This document shows positions 1-8,087 of a stretch of 64,000 nt of DNA, in pieces. Made by a program: the position numbers and the translations under genes. The DNA comes from Caulobacter sp. 602-1 (GTDB lineage: Bacteria; Pseudomonadota; Alphaproteobacteria; Caulobacterales; Caulobacteraceae), in assembly GCF_003931565.1 (NCBI RefSeq), contig NZ_RRYI01000003.1, positions 248,001 through 312,000 on the forward strand, read 5' to 3'. Position 1 is the stretch's first letter, and every line of letters starts with the position of its first letter. The notes below the pieces were generated by a model. The model worked only from the letters and a program-made list of their open reading frames with translations. It had not been told where the DNA came from and ran no database searches.

Positions 1-357
1 CAGGGCCATGAAACGGGCCACGGCCGGCAACAGCACCAGCTGGGCCGCGCCGCGCGAGGCGTTGAAGCGCAGCGCGCCCATCGGCCGTCCCCGAAAGTTG
101 TTAAGGTCGTCCAGGGCGTCGTCGATGTCGCGGAAGGCCGGCGACACCCGGGCGAACAGCCGCTCCCCGGCCTCGGTCAGGGCGACGCTGCGCGTGGTGC
201 GATTGACCAGGCGCAGGTCCAGCCGCTCCTCGACGCCGCGCAAGGCGTGGCTCAGGGCGGACGGCGTGCAGCCCAGCTCGTCGGCCGCGCGGCGAAAACT
301 CTTGTGGCGGGCGATGGCCAGAAAGCTGACCAGATCGGCGGGAACGACGGGCCGCAT
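1..357 (-). CDS. LysR-family transcriptional regulator, N-terminal part (cut by window edge)
   Basis: Reading down from ATG at 357 the frame stays open to base 1, so about 119 N-terminal residues are visible. They begin MRPVVPADLVSFLAIARHKS and continue with FRRAADELGCTPSALSHALR, then LRLVNRTTRSVALTEAGERL. This is the classic LysR winged helix-turn-helix (about residues 6-65), followed by the linker helix. The effector-binding domain lies outside the window. The gene is divergent from an SDR dehydrogenase starting at 477, the usual arrangement in which a LysR protein controls its neighbour. The target is inferred from position only. The family call is secure because the DNA-binding domain is complete. 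Confidence 0.9.
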   Translation of the reverse strand, partial: MRPVVPADLVSFLAIARHKSFRRAADELGCTPSALSHALRGVEERLDLRLVNRTTRSVALTEAGERLFARVSPAFRDIDDALDDLNNFRGRPMGALRFNASRGAAQLVLLPAVARFMAL

Positions 358-476
358 TGATGATTACAACTCACTATGTCGACGACAACTGCGATGATTA
401 TCTCATCGAAGGCCGAGGTCTAGACAGTCCTCCGTCGCCGCGGCTCCACCGCCCCGGCCTAACGAAGGAAACGAAC
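358..476. promoter_or_regulatory. Divergent LysR/SDR promoter region with a dyad
   Basis: This AT-richer gap separates the divergent LysR and SDR genes. It contains CGATGA-N5-TCATCG at 392-408, a perfect 6-bp dyad of the size LysR-type proteins bind. The octamer GATGATTA occurs twice, at 359-366 and 393-400. The dyad is about 70 nt from the SDR start and 35 nt from the LysR start, so it could serve autoregulation and activation of the SDR. Function is inferred from position and symmetry only. Confidence 0.4.
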
Positions 477-1322
477 ATGCGTACCTGGTTCATCACCGGC
501 GCTTCGCGCGGCTTCGGCGCCCTGATCGCGGAAAAGGCCCTGGCCGCCGGCGACGCCGTCGTCGCCACCGCGCGCAACCCCAAGACCGTCACCGACCGCC
601 TCGGCGAGCCCCCCAATCTGCTGGCCGTCCCCCTCGACGTCACCGACGAGACCCAAGGACACGCCGCCGCGAAGGCCGCGGTCCAGCGGTTCGGCCGCAT
701 CGACGTGCTGGTCAACAACGCCGGCTACGGCCTGCTGGGCGCGGTGGAGGAGGCCACTGGCGCCGAGATCGAAGCCCTGTACCGCACGAACGTCTTCGGC
801 CTGCTGGCCGTGACCCGCGCCGTCTTGCCGCACATGCGCCGTCAACGTTCGGGTCGGATCCTGAACCTGTCGTCGGTGGGCGGCCTACGCTCGGCGGCCG
901 GTTTTGGCGTCTACTGCTCGACAAAGTTCGCCGTCGAGGGCCTGACCGAGGCGCTGGCCGCCGAACTGGCGCCGCTGGGAATCTTCGCCACGGCCGTCGA
1001 GCCGGGCTATTTCCGCACCGATTTCCTGGACGCGACCTCGCTGAGCGTCAGCCCGGCCGCCATCGCCGACTATCACGCGACGGCCGGCGCGGTGCGGACC
1101 CACGCGGCCCAGATCAGCCACAATCAGCCCGGCGACCCTCAACGCTTGGCCGACGTGCTGATCGACTTTGTCGACGTCCCGAACCCGCCGGTTCGCCTGC
1201 CGCTGGGCAGCGACACGGCGGCGGCGACCGAGGCCGTGGCGGCCGCGCATCTGGCCGTGCTGAAGGACTGGCGCGCGGTGGCGGTGTCGACCGACTTCCC
1301 GAAGGAAGACGCGACGGCGTAA
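477..1322 (+). CDS. SDR-family NAD(P)-dependent oxidoreductase
   Basis: A 281-aa classical short-chain dehydrogenase/reductase. The cofactor-binding glycine motif TGASRGFG is at residues 7-14, NNAG near 80-83, and the catalytic YCSTK has Tyr146 and Lys150 with a Ser around 132-133. It should reduce or oxidise a carbonyl/hydroxyl in the cytoplasm with NAD(P)H; the substrate cannot be told. The ATG at 477 is chosen because GAAGGAAACG lies just upstream and the glycine motif then sits near the N-terminus as usual. An upstream in-frame extension to 357 would overlap the LysR start and has no family support. It resembles the SDR at 34573 in fold and start. Probably controlled by the divergent LysR gene. 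Confidence 0.9.
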   Translation: MRTWFITGASRGFGALIAEKALAAGDAVVATARNPKTVTDRLGEPPNLLAVPLDVTDETQGHAAAKAAVQRFGRIDVLVNNAGYGLLGAVEEATGAEIEALYRTNVFGLLAVTRAVLPHMRRQRSGRILNLSSVGGLRSAAGFGVYCSTKFAVEGLTEALAAELAPLGIFATAVEPGYFRTDFLDATSLSVSPAAIADYHATAGAVRTHAAQISHNQPGDPQRLADVLIDFVDVPNPPVRLPLGSDTAAATEAVAAAHLAVLKDWRAVAVSTDFPKEDATA

Positions 1323-1327
1323 GTGAT

Positions 1328-1351
1328 CGGGGCGGTCGACAGGCCGCCCCG
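1328..1351. terminator. Hairpin between convergent genes, likely bidirectional terminator
   Basis: CGGGGCGG (1328-1335) pairs perfectly with CCGCCCCG (1344-1351) around an 8-nt loop. It lies in the 30-nt gap between the converging SDR stop (1322) and esterase stop (1353). There is no U-tract, so any termination would rest on stem strength. Confidence 0.5.
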
Positions 1352-1352
1352 C

Positions 1353-2435
1353 CTACGGCGTGAACCGCAGCACCAGGATCTGGTTGATCTGCCTGGCGTC
1401 GTAGTTGTCGTCCGAGGCCAGGACGAGGGTCCGAGCCCCGTCCGCCTGGCGCGGCCCCCACGCCATGGCCTCCAGATTGTCGATCCGGATCCCAAGCGTG
1501 TCGAAGTTCAGCAACAGCCGCTTCTCCACCGGCCGGACCGACGTCTCCAGCAGGCTATCGACCCTGGAAACGTCCAGCGCCTTGCTCACATCGGCGAGGT
1601 AGAGGCGGACATGGTAGCTGTAGCGGCCGTCGGCATGCTTGATCCCCGAGCGCTCCAGCACCAGCAGGCGATGATCGTCCAGAGTCAGGATTTCGCTGAC
1701 CCCGTTGTCGCCGACACCGACCGGCGAGGCGACCTGCACCGGGTCGATGCGATAAGCGTACTGGGCGACGAGCCTGCCGGACCGGTCCAAACGGCTCAGC
1801 CGCGTCAGCCCTCCCCCGGCGACAGACGGGATCGGGCCATCCTGGACCAGAGGCCCCTCCATCGACACCCACAACGACCGTCCGCCCACGGACCAGCTGA
1901 TTCCCTCTGTCGTGGCGTTCTTGCGCGCGCCGGTCTCGCCGCCGTCGTGGAAGGTCAGGGCGTCGGGGACGACGTGGCGCGCGACCGGGGTCCCATCGGC
2001 CTTCATGCGACGGATGGCCGGCGGATAGCCGTGGTCGAAGTCGCCTTCGGTCGACCAGACGAGCTCCCCGTTCAGCGGGTCGAAGCGGATCGCCTCGCCG
2101 TCCGCCGCCTCCGTCCCGGCCTTGCGGTCGGGGAAGGTCTCGCCGTCCTCGCGGCGCAACGGAACCATCGCCGTCAGCTCCGGGCCACAGGCCTTGCCCG
2201 GCCGCACGTCCAGCTTGCCGAGGAAAAAGTGCGACGGCCCGTGCTCGGACTTGTCGTCGCTGATGAAGGCCCAGAGCCCGGCGCGCGGGTCGTAGTCGAC
2301 GCCCGAGATGCCGCCGTAGCCGCCGCCTTGGAATTCGATCCCCTTCGGCGTCTCGCAGGCCTTGAGCAACGACACGCGCTCGGCCGCCATGGCGGGCGCG
2401 GCGGCCAGCAAGGCGGCGAGGATCAGCGCCTTCAC
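1353..2435 (-). CDS. Secreted phytase-like / esterase-like beta-propeller protein
   Basis: A 360-aa protein with signal peptide MKALILAALLAAAPAMAAE (cleavage after AMA). The body resembles the phytase-like domain family (Pfam Phytase-like, often annotated esterase-like activity of phytase family protein), a calcium-type beta-propeller: GGISGVDYDPRAGLWAFISD near the N-terminus, TEGDFDHGYPPAIRRM and NATTEGISWSVGGRSLWVSME in the middle, FDTLGIRIDNLEAMAWGP near the end. Predicted periplasmic or surface hydrolase; substrate unknown. Start is GTG at 2435, forming a 4-nt GTGA overlap with the stop of the upstream glycosyltransferase, so it is translationally coupled as the last gene of the glycan operon. 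An upstream in-frame start would put the signal peptide internally and is rejected. Confidence 0.8.
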   Translation of the reverse strand: MKALILAALLAAAPAMAAERVSLLKACETPKGIEFQGGGYGGISGVDYDPRAGLWAFISDDKSEHGPSHFFLGKLDVRPGKACGPELTAMVPLRREDGETFPDRKAGTEAADGEAIRFDPLNGELVWSTEGDFDHGYPPAIRRMKADGTPVARHVVPDALTFHDGGETGARKNATTEGISWSVGGRSLWVSMEGPLVQDGPIPSVAGGGLTRLSRLDRSGRLVAQYAYRIDPVQVASPVGVGDNGVSEILTLDDHRLLVLERSGIKHADGRYSYHVRLYLADVSKALDVSRVDSLLETSVRPVEKRLLLNFDTLGIRIDNLEAMAWGPRQADGARTLVLASDDNYDARQINQILVLRFTP

Positions 2436-3613
2436 AGCAGGAACTCCGGCTCGCCGGGCGGCGGGCCGTCGTCCCAGCCAGCCATGGCCTTGCGGGTCTC
2501 GGCCCGCTCGACCGCGGTGCTCAACTTGCGGCGGAACTCGTCGGGGTCGATTGTGAACGGCTGGTTCTCCTGCGGCGCGATCGTGTAGAGGCGCGCCTCG
2601 CCATCGGCGGGCAGGATGTAGCCCACATCGTGGCGGCGGAAGTTGGCGATCCGCGACTGCACCTCGACCAGCCAGTTCATCGACACCACCTGGCAACCTT
2701 CGGGCGACAGGAGCGCATTATGCAGGCCCGAGCCGAACTCCCCCGCCACCAGCCGCGCCCGTGAGAAGATCCGCGCCTGCTCGGCCCAACTCTTGGTCTC
2801 GGGGCGAAGCAGAATGAGGCCGAGATCCTGAGCGATGCCCTCGATCTCGTCCTCGTTGGCCAACTCGCGGAACGACTGGCTGGTGCGTACCCCGCCCCGG
2901 CTGACGAAGATCATGTCCTCGCCGGCCCCGCGCGGCCAGGCCAGCGCCTCGCGCTCCAGGTTCCAGCGCAGGAAGTCGTGGAAGCTGTAGTTGTGATGCA
3001 GCATGTGCGGCAGAAGGGCGGCGCCGATCTCGACCGCCTCGTCGCGGTGATCGTAGGTAACGATCTCCTGCGCCGGCAGCATCATCCGGATGATCTTGAA
3101 GACATAGCCCGGCGCGGTGCGCGGCAACACCAACGGCGCGGTGATCCCGGCAGCGTTCAGGGCCCGGATCACGAACAGCTTCGGATACATCTCGGTCAGC
3201 CAGTGACCCCAGACGAAGTTGAAGTGGGTGATCACGAAGGCCCGATCCAGGCTGATCCGCGCCGGCGCGTCGAAATCCCAGGCCGGCCGCGTGATGTCGT
3301 GATCGTACCAGTGCTTGATGTAGTAGGGGTACGCGCCCTCCGCGTAGATCAGCTGGCCGTCCAGCTTCAGGTGGGCGCCGGTGCCGCCGGCCACGACGCG
3401 CTTGGCGACCAGCAGGTCGATGTCGGGCGAGACGAGATCGCCCAGCGCGTGCAGGCCATTCAGCATGTCGCCGGCGCAGGGCCACAGCATCGGACGCGGC
3501 GGGATCGGCGCGCCGCCCCGCATCAGCAGCGTGCGCGCCACCCGGTCGGGCCCGTGCAGGGCCTGGGCCAGAGGAACCTGCTCGCCGCCGGAAAGATCGA
3601 TCGAAGAGACCAC
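2432..3613 (-). CDS. GT61-family (DUF563) glycosyltransferase, first copy
   Basis: A 393-aa protein of the DUF563 / glycosyltransferase family 61 type. Visible landmarks are HFNFVWGHWLTEMYPKL (130-146), corresponding to the family FGHW..D..P block, the IFVSRG nucleotide-sugar region at 235-240, and GEFGSGLHNALL (291-302), the conserved helix near the active site. Likely cytoplasmic, adding a sugar to a surface polysaccharide before export by the ABC transporter of the same operon. Start is GTG at 3613, preceded by TAGGA whose TAG is the stop of the upstream gene; the 9-nt gap suggests coupling. Acceptor and donor sugars are unknown. Confidence 0.8.
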   Translation of the reverse strand: MVSSIDLSGGEQVPLAQALHGPDRVARTLLMRGGAPIPPRPMLWPCAGDMLNGLHALGDLVSPDIDLLVAKRVVAGGTGAHLKLDGQLIYAEGAYPYYIKHWYDHDITRPAWDFDAPARISLDRAFVITHFNFVWGHWLTEMYPKLFVIRALNAAGITAPLVLPRTAPGYVFKIIRMMLPAQEIVTYDHRDEAVEIGAALLPHMLHHNYSFHDFLRWNLEREALAWPRGAGEDMIFVSRGGVRTSQSFRELANEDEIEGIAQDLGLILLRPETKSWAEQARIFSRARLVAGEFGSGLHNALLSPEGCQVVSMNWLVEVQSRIANFRRHDVGYILPADGEARLYTIAPQENQPFTIDPDEFRRKLSTAVERAETRKAMAGWDDGPPPGEPEFLL

Positions 3614-3622
3614 CCTGGAGTC

Positions 3623-4723
3623 CTAGATCAGCCCGTCGAGGAAGGCCAGGAAGGCGGTCACGTCAAGCCGCCAGCCATAGGCCGAGGCCGGGCGCAGGCG
3701 TGGCTCCAACGGGATTTCCGGCGGGATGATCCCCATTCCGGACACGAACCCATGCCACGCGGCGCCGACCTGAACGGCCAGGTCGCGAGCCCAGGGCTCG
3801 GCCGGCGGGGTGGGCTGGATCTCGATGATCTTGGCGCCGGGCGCGCAGAATAGGACATTGGCCAGAATCGTGCCCGAGGTCGCGACAACGACCTCCGCGC
3901 CCCGGAACAGGGCGACCAGCTCCCGCACCGAAGACGTCTCGGGCCTGACGATCGTGAAGCCCCGCGCGGCCAAGCCTTCTTCCAGCCAGGCTTCGGTCTC
4001 CTGCGGCGCCTTCAGGGAACCCTGACGGCTGACATAGATGCGGCGCGCGTCGGCGGCCGGCGCAACCTGGGCCAGAATCCGGGCGCGAATGGCGTCCAGA
4101 CCAGGGCGTTGCGCGGTCGGTGTCAGGAACACGGCCTCGCTCAGCTTGACCAGTGGCGCGTCGACCTCGGTCGGCGAAGGAGCGCCGGCCAGGGCCAGGA
4201 GGTCGGTGTGCCACGGCGATAGCGGCGGGGCGATGGCCGGGAAGCGCGCCAAGGCGCCCGCGCGCTCGGCCGCCAGCAGGGTCGGCAGGGCGCTCAGCAG
4301 GAACTGGGCGTAGTTGTGGGCGGCGCCCCACCCCATGAAGACCGTGGCGGCGGACACACTCTGGGCGTCGTCCGGCGGGACGAGCCGCGTCTCGCCCTCT
4401 TCGCGCCGGGCGGTTGGAAGGCGGTCCAAAGTCGGGGTCAGTCGACGCGCCTCGCGGGCCGTTCCGGCGAAAACGCGTCCGGTTTCGTCGAGCACCACGC
4501 CAAAGGCCGGCGCGCACCAGACGGTCTCGACCCGCGCCAGGTCGAAGCCACCGCCCGCCGCACCGATCGTCCCGGGTCGTCCGTTGAGAGGATCGGCGAC
4601 ACGCGACAGGGCCTCGCCCTCCTCGACCGTGGTCAGCAGCAGGCCCGGCGGCGGCGGCGGTTCAGGAACCATGGCCTTCAGCTTGCGGCCGACCCGGCGG
4701 ACCAGACGCTTGATCGGGCTCAC
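3623..4723 (-). CDS. GT61-family (DUF563) glycosyltransferase, second copy
   Basis: A 366-aa protein, diverged from its neighbour but with the same landmarks: MGWGAAHNYAQFLLSALPTL (about 120-140), RRIYVSRQGSLKAPQE (about 230-245) and TSGTILANVLFCAPGAKIIEI (about 285-305). The N-terminus is basic and proline-rich (KRLVRRVGRKLKAMVPEPPPPP), which could help membrane association. Start is GTG at 4723, sharing GTGA with the stop of the upstream fusion protein. A much longer reading frame continues upstream but lies antisense-like to family expectations and is out of frame with the neighbouring gene. Two different GT61 enzymes in tandem suggest two linkages in the repeat unit or its terminal decoration. 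Confidence 0.8.
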   Translation of the reverse strand: MSPIKRLVRRVGRKLKAMVPEPPPPPGLLLTTVEEGEALSRVADPLNGRPGTIGAAGGGFDLARVETVWCAPAFGVVLDETGRVFAGTAREARRLTPTLDRLPTARREEGETRLVPPDDAQSVSAATVFMGWGAAHNYAQFLLSALPTLLAAERAGALARFPAIAPPLSPWHTDLLALAGAPSPTEVDAPLVKLSEAVFLTPTAQRPGLDAIRARILAQVAPAADARRIYVSRQGSLKAPQETEAWLEEGLAARGFTIVRPETSSVRELVALFRGAEVVVATSGTILANVLFCAPGAKIIEIQPTPPAEPWARDLAVQVGAAWHGFVSGMGIIPPEIPLEPRLRPASAYGWRLDVTAFLAFLDGLI

Positions 4724-7173
4724 AGTTCGAAGCTCGCCCGATAGCCGGCGCGGGCGACGATGGCGGCGGTCAGCCGCTCGATCGCGTGGGCCGTGGTGCC
4801 GTCGACACGCCCCAGCTCGGGCTCGAAACCTATCTCGGCGTCGGTCAGGTCGGACAGCGGCGCGAAGGCTTCCGTCCGCCCCCAGAACATCGAGCCGGCG
4901 GCGAACGGCGTCTCGGGCCGGGGCTTGAGGCCCATGCGCGCCGCAAGGCGTTCGACCGCCGCGCGATTGTTGTCCATCACGTCGGGATCGCCGATCCGCA
5001 TCCGCGCTTCCGACGAGGCCAGCAGGCCTAGTCTTGGGTCCTGAGCGAAGGCGCGCAGGGCCAGGGCCGCCGCCTCGCCGCCCAGCAGGCCATCGACCAG
5101 TTCCGCGCGCCACTGGTCGCCCTTGGCCCGATGCGGCGAGCGCTTGGAGTGCAGCTTGCAGAACACCGAATAGCCCAGGGCCCGCGCCCGGCGCAGGGTC
5201 TCGACGAACGGACGGATGTCGCGCCCCCGGTTCTCGGCGATGGCTAGATGCGCGGCCGGGAAGGCGTCCCTGACGCGGGCGAGATCCGCCTCGCCCCAGG
5301 TCTCCGGCACGGTGATCATCAAGTCCAGCACGTCGGTGCTCGCGGCCAGGCGCTCGGCGAACCAGTCGATCAATTCCGGATAGAACAGGTGCAGCAGCGT
5401 CACCGCCTCGGTGCGCTTGACGAACCCGGCCTGCGCCTCCGCCACCCGCGGATGGGCGTCGGTCAGGCGCGGCGCATAGGCGGCCAGCGCTGTGCGGGTG
5501 GCGTGCAGATAGCCGTGGCCGAACCAGCGGTCGGGCTCGAGATAGGCGCCCTCGCCCCACTCGTTCCAGGCGTTGACGAAGACCATGGCCTGGCCGCGCG
5601 GATGCCTGGCCTCCGCGTGCTTCAGCGCGCCCGACAGCCAGGTCAGGTAGCTTTCCGGGTCGGCGTTATGGAAGGCGTGGCCGGCCCAGGGCTTGCGCGC
5701 CTGGTTGTCCCAGCCCGGCATGACGCCCGGCACGAAGGCGGCCGGGACGGCGGTCAGCTCGTCCAGCTTGGACTGCACCACCACCGGATAGTCATAGACC
5801 TTGCCCGTGAAGTTCGCGTGCAGGGGCGTCACCTGCCGGGTGATCTCGCCCTCGACGATGGCGTGCGGCGGGAAGTCGATGATCCCGTCGAAGCCGTGCG
5901 AGGCATGGTCCTGGAAGCCGAACGCCGTCGTGCAAAGCAGGTGCAGCTCGCCCAGTCCCATGGCCCGCGCCTGGTCGCGCCAGCGGTCGGTGGTGGCCTT
6001 GCTGTCGGGCAGGATTTCCGGGCGATACAGCACCAGCACCGGCTTGCCGCCGACCTTCAGGTAGCGCGGGTCGCGGATATAGCGGGCTATGTCCTCGAAC
6101 ACGGCGCGGTCGTCGTCGGGCGAATGCTCCTGGCCCATCAGGACGTCGCTCTCGTCGCCGTCCCAGCGCCGCGTCCAGTTCTCGTTGGCCCAGCAGAGGG
6201 CGAACGGCAGGTCCAGGGTCGGATCGGCCAGATAGAGCTCGATCGGCCGCTCCAGCAGGCGTTTGCCGGCGAACCAGTAGTAGTGGAAGCAGAAGGCCGA
6301 GACGCCCGCGCCCTTGGCGAGCTCGATCTGCTGGGCCAACACCTCGCGCTGGCGCAGGTCGTAAAAGCCGAGATCGGCCGGCAAGCGCGGCTGGTAGTGG
6401 CCCAGGAACTGCGGTTGGGCCTTGGAGACGTTGGTCCACTCGGTGAAGCCCTTGCCCCACCAGAGGTCATTTTCCGGGAACGGATGAAACTGCGGCAAGT
6501 AGAAGGCGATGACCTTCGGCGCGTCGGCCGGCAGGGTGATCGGCGCGGCGATCGGCGCGGCGAAGTGCGGGCTGCGCAGGTTCCTGGCGACCGCGATCGC
6601 ATGGAGGTAGGTCGCCTGCGCCGGTCCGGCGTCGCCGCCGCCACGCGGCGCGCGCGAACCTTGCAACAGCGCCCGGCCGCGCCGCCAGAGCGCGCCCGCC
6701 GGGCCGCGCAAGGGACCCAGCAGCGGCTTGACCGCCTGGATCGCCGCCCCGCGCAGGCCGCGCGGATCCTGGCCCAGGTCGCCGATGCGCGTGACCTTGA
6801 AGTCGGACACGGTGAACCGGCATTCGCCCTCGGACGGGTCGAGGCGCACGCCGATCAGTTGGAAGCTGCGCGCCGGCAGCGAGGCGAACCAGCCGTCCGG
6901 GCCGGCCTTCAGCCGCGTGTAGGAGTCGTCGGAAAAGCCGTCACCCCAGTCGGCATAGAGAGCCGGACCCACCAACTGGCCTTCGGTGGCCTCCAGCTTC
7001 AGGTCGATCCGGACGGCCTTGGCGGCGCGCAGGCCCGCGCGCTGTTCTCGAGTCGGAGTCCAGACCATCTGCGGATCGCCGCCGGCCGCCGCCAGGATCG
7101 TACGCCCCTGGGCGTCCAGACCCTGGACCGTGACGTCGCGGCCGGGCTTGAGACCTGCCGGCAGGGCGCTCAT
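4720..7173 (-). CDS. Multidomain glycan enzyme: WbsX/GH99-like domain plus RgpF-like domain
   Basis: An 817-aa protein in three parts. Residues 1-200 are an unassigned beta-rich region. Residues about 205-560 are the WbsX family (glycosyltransferase WbsX, GH99-like TIM barrel): PKVIAFYLPQFHPFPENDLW, WGKGFTEWTNVSKAQPQFLG, CWANENWTRRWDG, VFVNAWNEWGEGAYLEPD. Residues about 575-817 resemble rhamnan synthesis protein F: VLDLMITVP, IAENRGRDIRPFVETL, VFCKLHSKRSPHR, FAAGSMFWGR. Both domain families occur in O-antigen and capsule clusters. Start ATG at 7173 overlaps the methyltransferase stop by 4 nt (ATGA). Predicted cytoplasmic assembly enzyme; whether the WbsX part transfers or hydrolyses cannot be told from sequence. 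Confidence 0.8.
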   Translation of the reverse strand: MSALPAGLKPGRDVTVQGLDAQGRTILAAAGGDPQMVWTPTREQRAGLRAAKAVRIDLKLEATEGQLVGPALYADWGDGFSDDSYTRLKAGPDGWFASLPARSFQLIGVRLDPSEGECRFTVSDFKVTRIGDLGQDPRGLRGAAIQAVKPLLGPLRGPAGALWRRGRALLQGSRAPRGGGDAGPAQATYLHAIAVARNLRSPHFAAPIAAPITLPADAPKVIAFYLPQFHPFPENDLWWGKGFTEWTNVSKAQPQFLGHYQPRLPADLGFYDLRQREVLAQQIELAKGAGVSAFCFHYYWFAGKRLLERPIELYLADPTLDLPFALCWANENWTRRWDGDESDVLMGQEHSPDDDRAVFEDIARYIRDPRYLKVGGKPVLVLYRPEILPDSKATTDRWRDQARAMGLGELHLLCTTAFGFQDHASHGFDGIIDFPPHAIVEGEITRQVTPLHANFTGKVYDYPVVVQSKLDELTAVPAAFVPGVMPGWDNQARKPWAGHAFHNADPESYLTWLSGALKHAEARHPRGQAMVFVNAWNEWGEGAYLEPDRWFGHGYLHATRTALAAYAPRLTDAHPRVAEAQAGFVKRTEAVTLLHLFYPELIDWFAERLAASTDVLDLMITVPETWGEADLARVRDAFPAAHLAIAENRGRDIRPFVETLRRARALGYSVFCKLHSKRSPHRAKGDQWRAELVDGLLGGEAAALALRAFAQDPRLGLLASSEARMRIGDPDVMDNNRAAVERLAARMGLKPRPETPFAAGSMFWGRTEAFAPLSDLTDAEIGFEPELGRVDGTTAHAIERLTAAIVARAGYRASFEL

Positions 7174-8087
7174 GCCTTGCCCATGAGTCGCGCGAAGAAG
7201 CCCCGCCGCGCGTTCGGGTTACGCTTGCGGATCACAACCGCGGCCTGCCAGAACTGGGCCGGGTCGTCGATGTAGCGCACCACCTCGCCGCCGTGCGGGG
7301 CGGCTTCCTTGGCCACGAACTTGGTCGTCACCACCGCTTCGCCATAGACGTCCGGCCCGCGGTAGTCGCCGCCGCCCGACGCCAGATAGGCGATGCCCTC
7401 GTTGGCCAGATCGGCGCGCAGCTTGGGCAGTTGGTCCTTGTAGACGGACAGGGCCGCCATCCAGGCGTTTTCGGCGTCGGGTTCGATCGCCTCGACCATG
7501 TCCAGGAAACGCGGCGGCTCGACCGTGAACACCAGCTGCCCCCCGGGGGCCAGCACGCGCAGCAACTCACCCAGCCAGGCGCGGAACAGGTGCGGCGGCA
7601 GGTGGGTGAACACCGAATAGGCCGTGACCAGCCGGAACTGGCCGTCGGCGAACGGCAGCGGCTCGCCGTTGGCGATGGTCTCGAAGCGGCCCGGCAGGTC
7701 GGCCCCGGCACAGAAGGCCACCATGTCCGGATCGATATCGACCCCGACCATGTCCTTGGCGTCGAAGTCGCGCAGGAAGAACCGGCCGATCCGGCCCCAG
7801 CCGCAGCCGAAGTCCAGATAGCCCTGTCCGGCCGAAGTCTTGTAGGCGCGGTCGGCCATGGCCTCCTGGGCGAAGGCGTAGAACTTGCCGGCCTCGTCGA
7901 GGGCGTCCTCATAGGCCGAACCGACGAACTGACGCTGAATCTCCGCCGACGGAAAGTCGGGATAGGTCAGCCCGCATTGAACCCGCTCGACGACCGAGCG
8001 CTTCAGGCGCGCCAGCCAGACTTCGGGGGCGAGGCCGCGGAGATCCTCGTGGGCCAAAAGACGGGGGGCGAGGAGACGAGCGGTCAT
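7170..8087 (-). CDS. SAM-dependent methyltransferase of the glycan operon
   Basis: A 305-aa class I methyltransferase. Motif I is YLDFGCGWGRIGRF at about 90-103, the acidic residue at the end of strand 2 is in MVGVDIDPDMV, and a motif IV-like segment is FRLVTAYSVFTHLPPHLFRAW. Its place between the ABC ATPase and the glycan enzymes suggests methylation of a sugar, possibly a chain-capping reaction as in Wzm/Wzt systems where terminal modification stops elongation; that role is inference. Start ATG at 8087 overlaps the ATPase stop by 4 nt (ATGA). A longer in-frame extension upstream lies inside the ATPase gene and is rejected. Confidence 0.85.
   Translation of the reverse strand: MTARLLAPRLLAHEDLRGLAPEVWLARLKRSVVERVQCGLTYPDFPSAEIQRQFVGSAYEDALDEAGKFYAFAQEAMADRAYKTSAGQGYLDFGCGWGRIGRFFLRDFDAKDMVGVDIDPDMVAFCAGADLPGRFETIANGEPLPFADGQFRLVTAYSVFTHLPPHLFRAWLGELLRVLAPGGQLVFTVEPPRFLDMVEAIEPDAENAWMAALSVYKDQLPKLRADLANEGIAYLASGGGDYRGPDVYGEAVVTTKFVAKEAAPHGGEVVRYIDDPAQFWQAAVVIRKRNPNARRGFFARLMGKA

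Noticed and set aside
5248..7275. 675-codon plus-strand open frame
   Set aside because: Antisense to the WbsX-RgpF fusion. Composition is Arg/Gly/Gln/His-rich as expected for the complement of a GC-rich gene, with no family motif.
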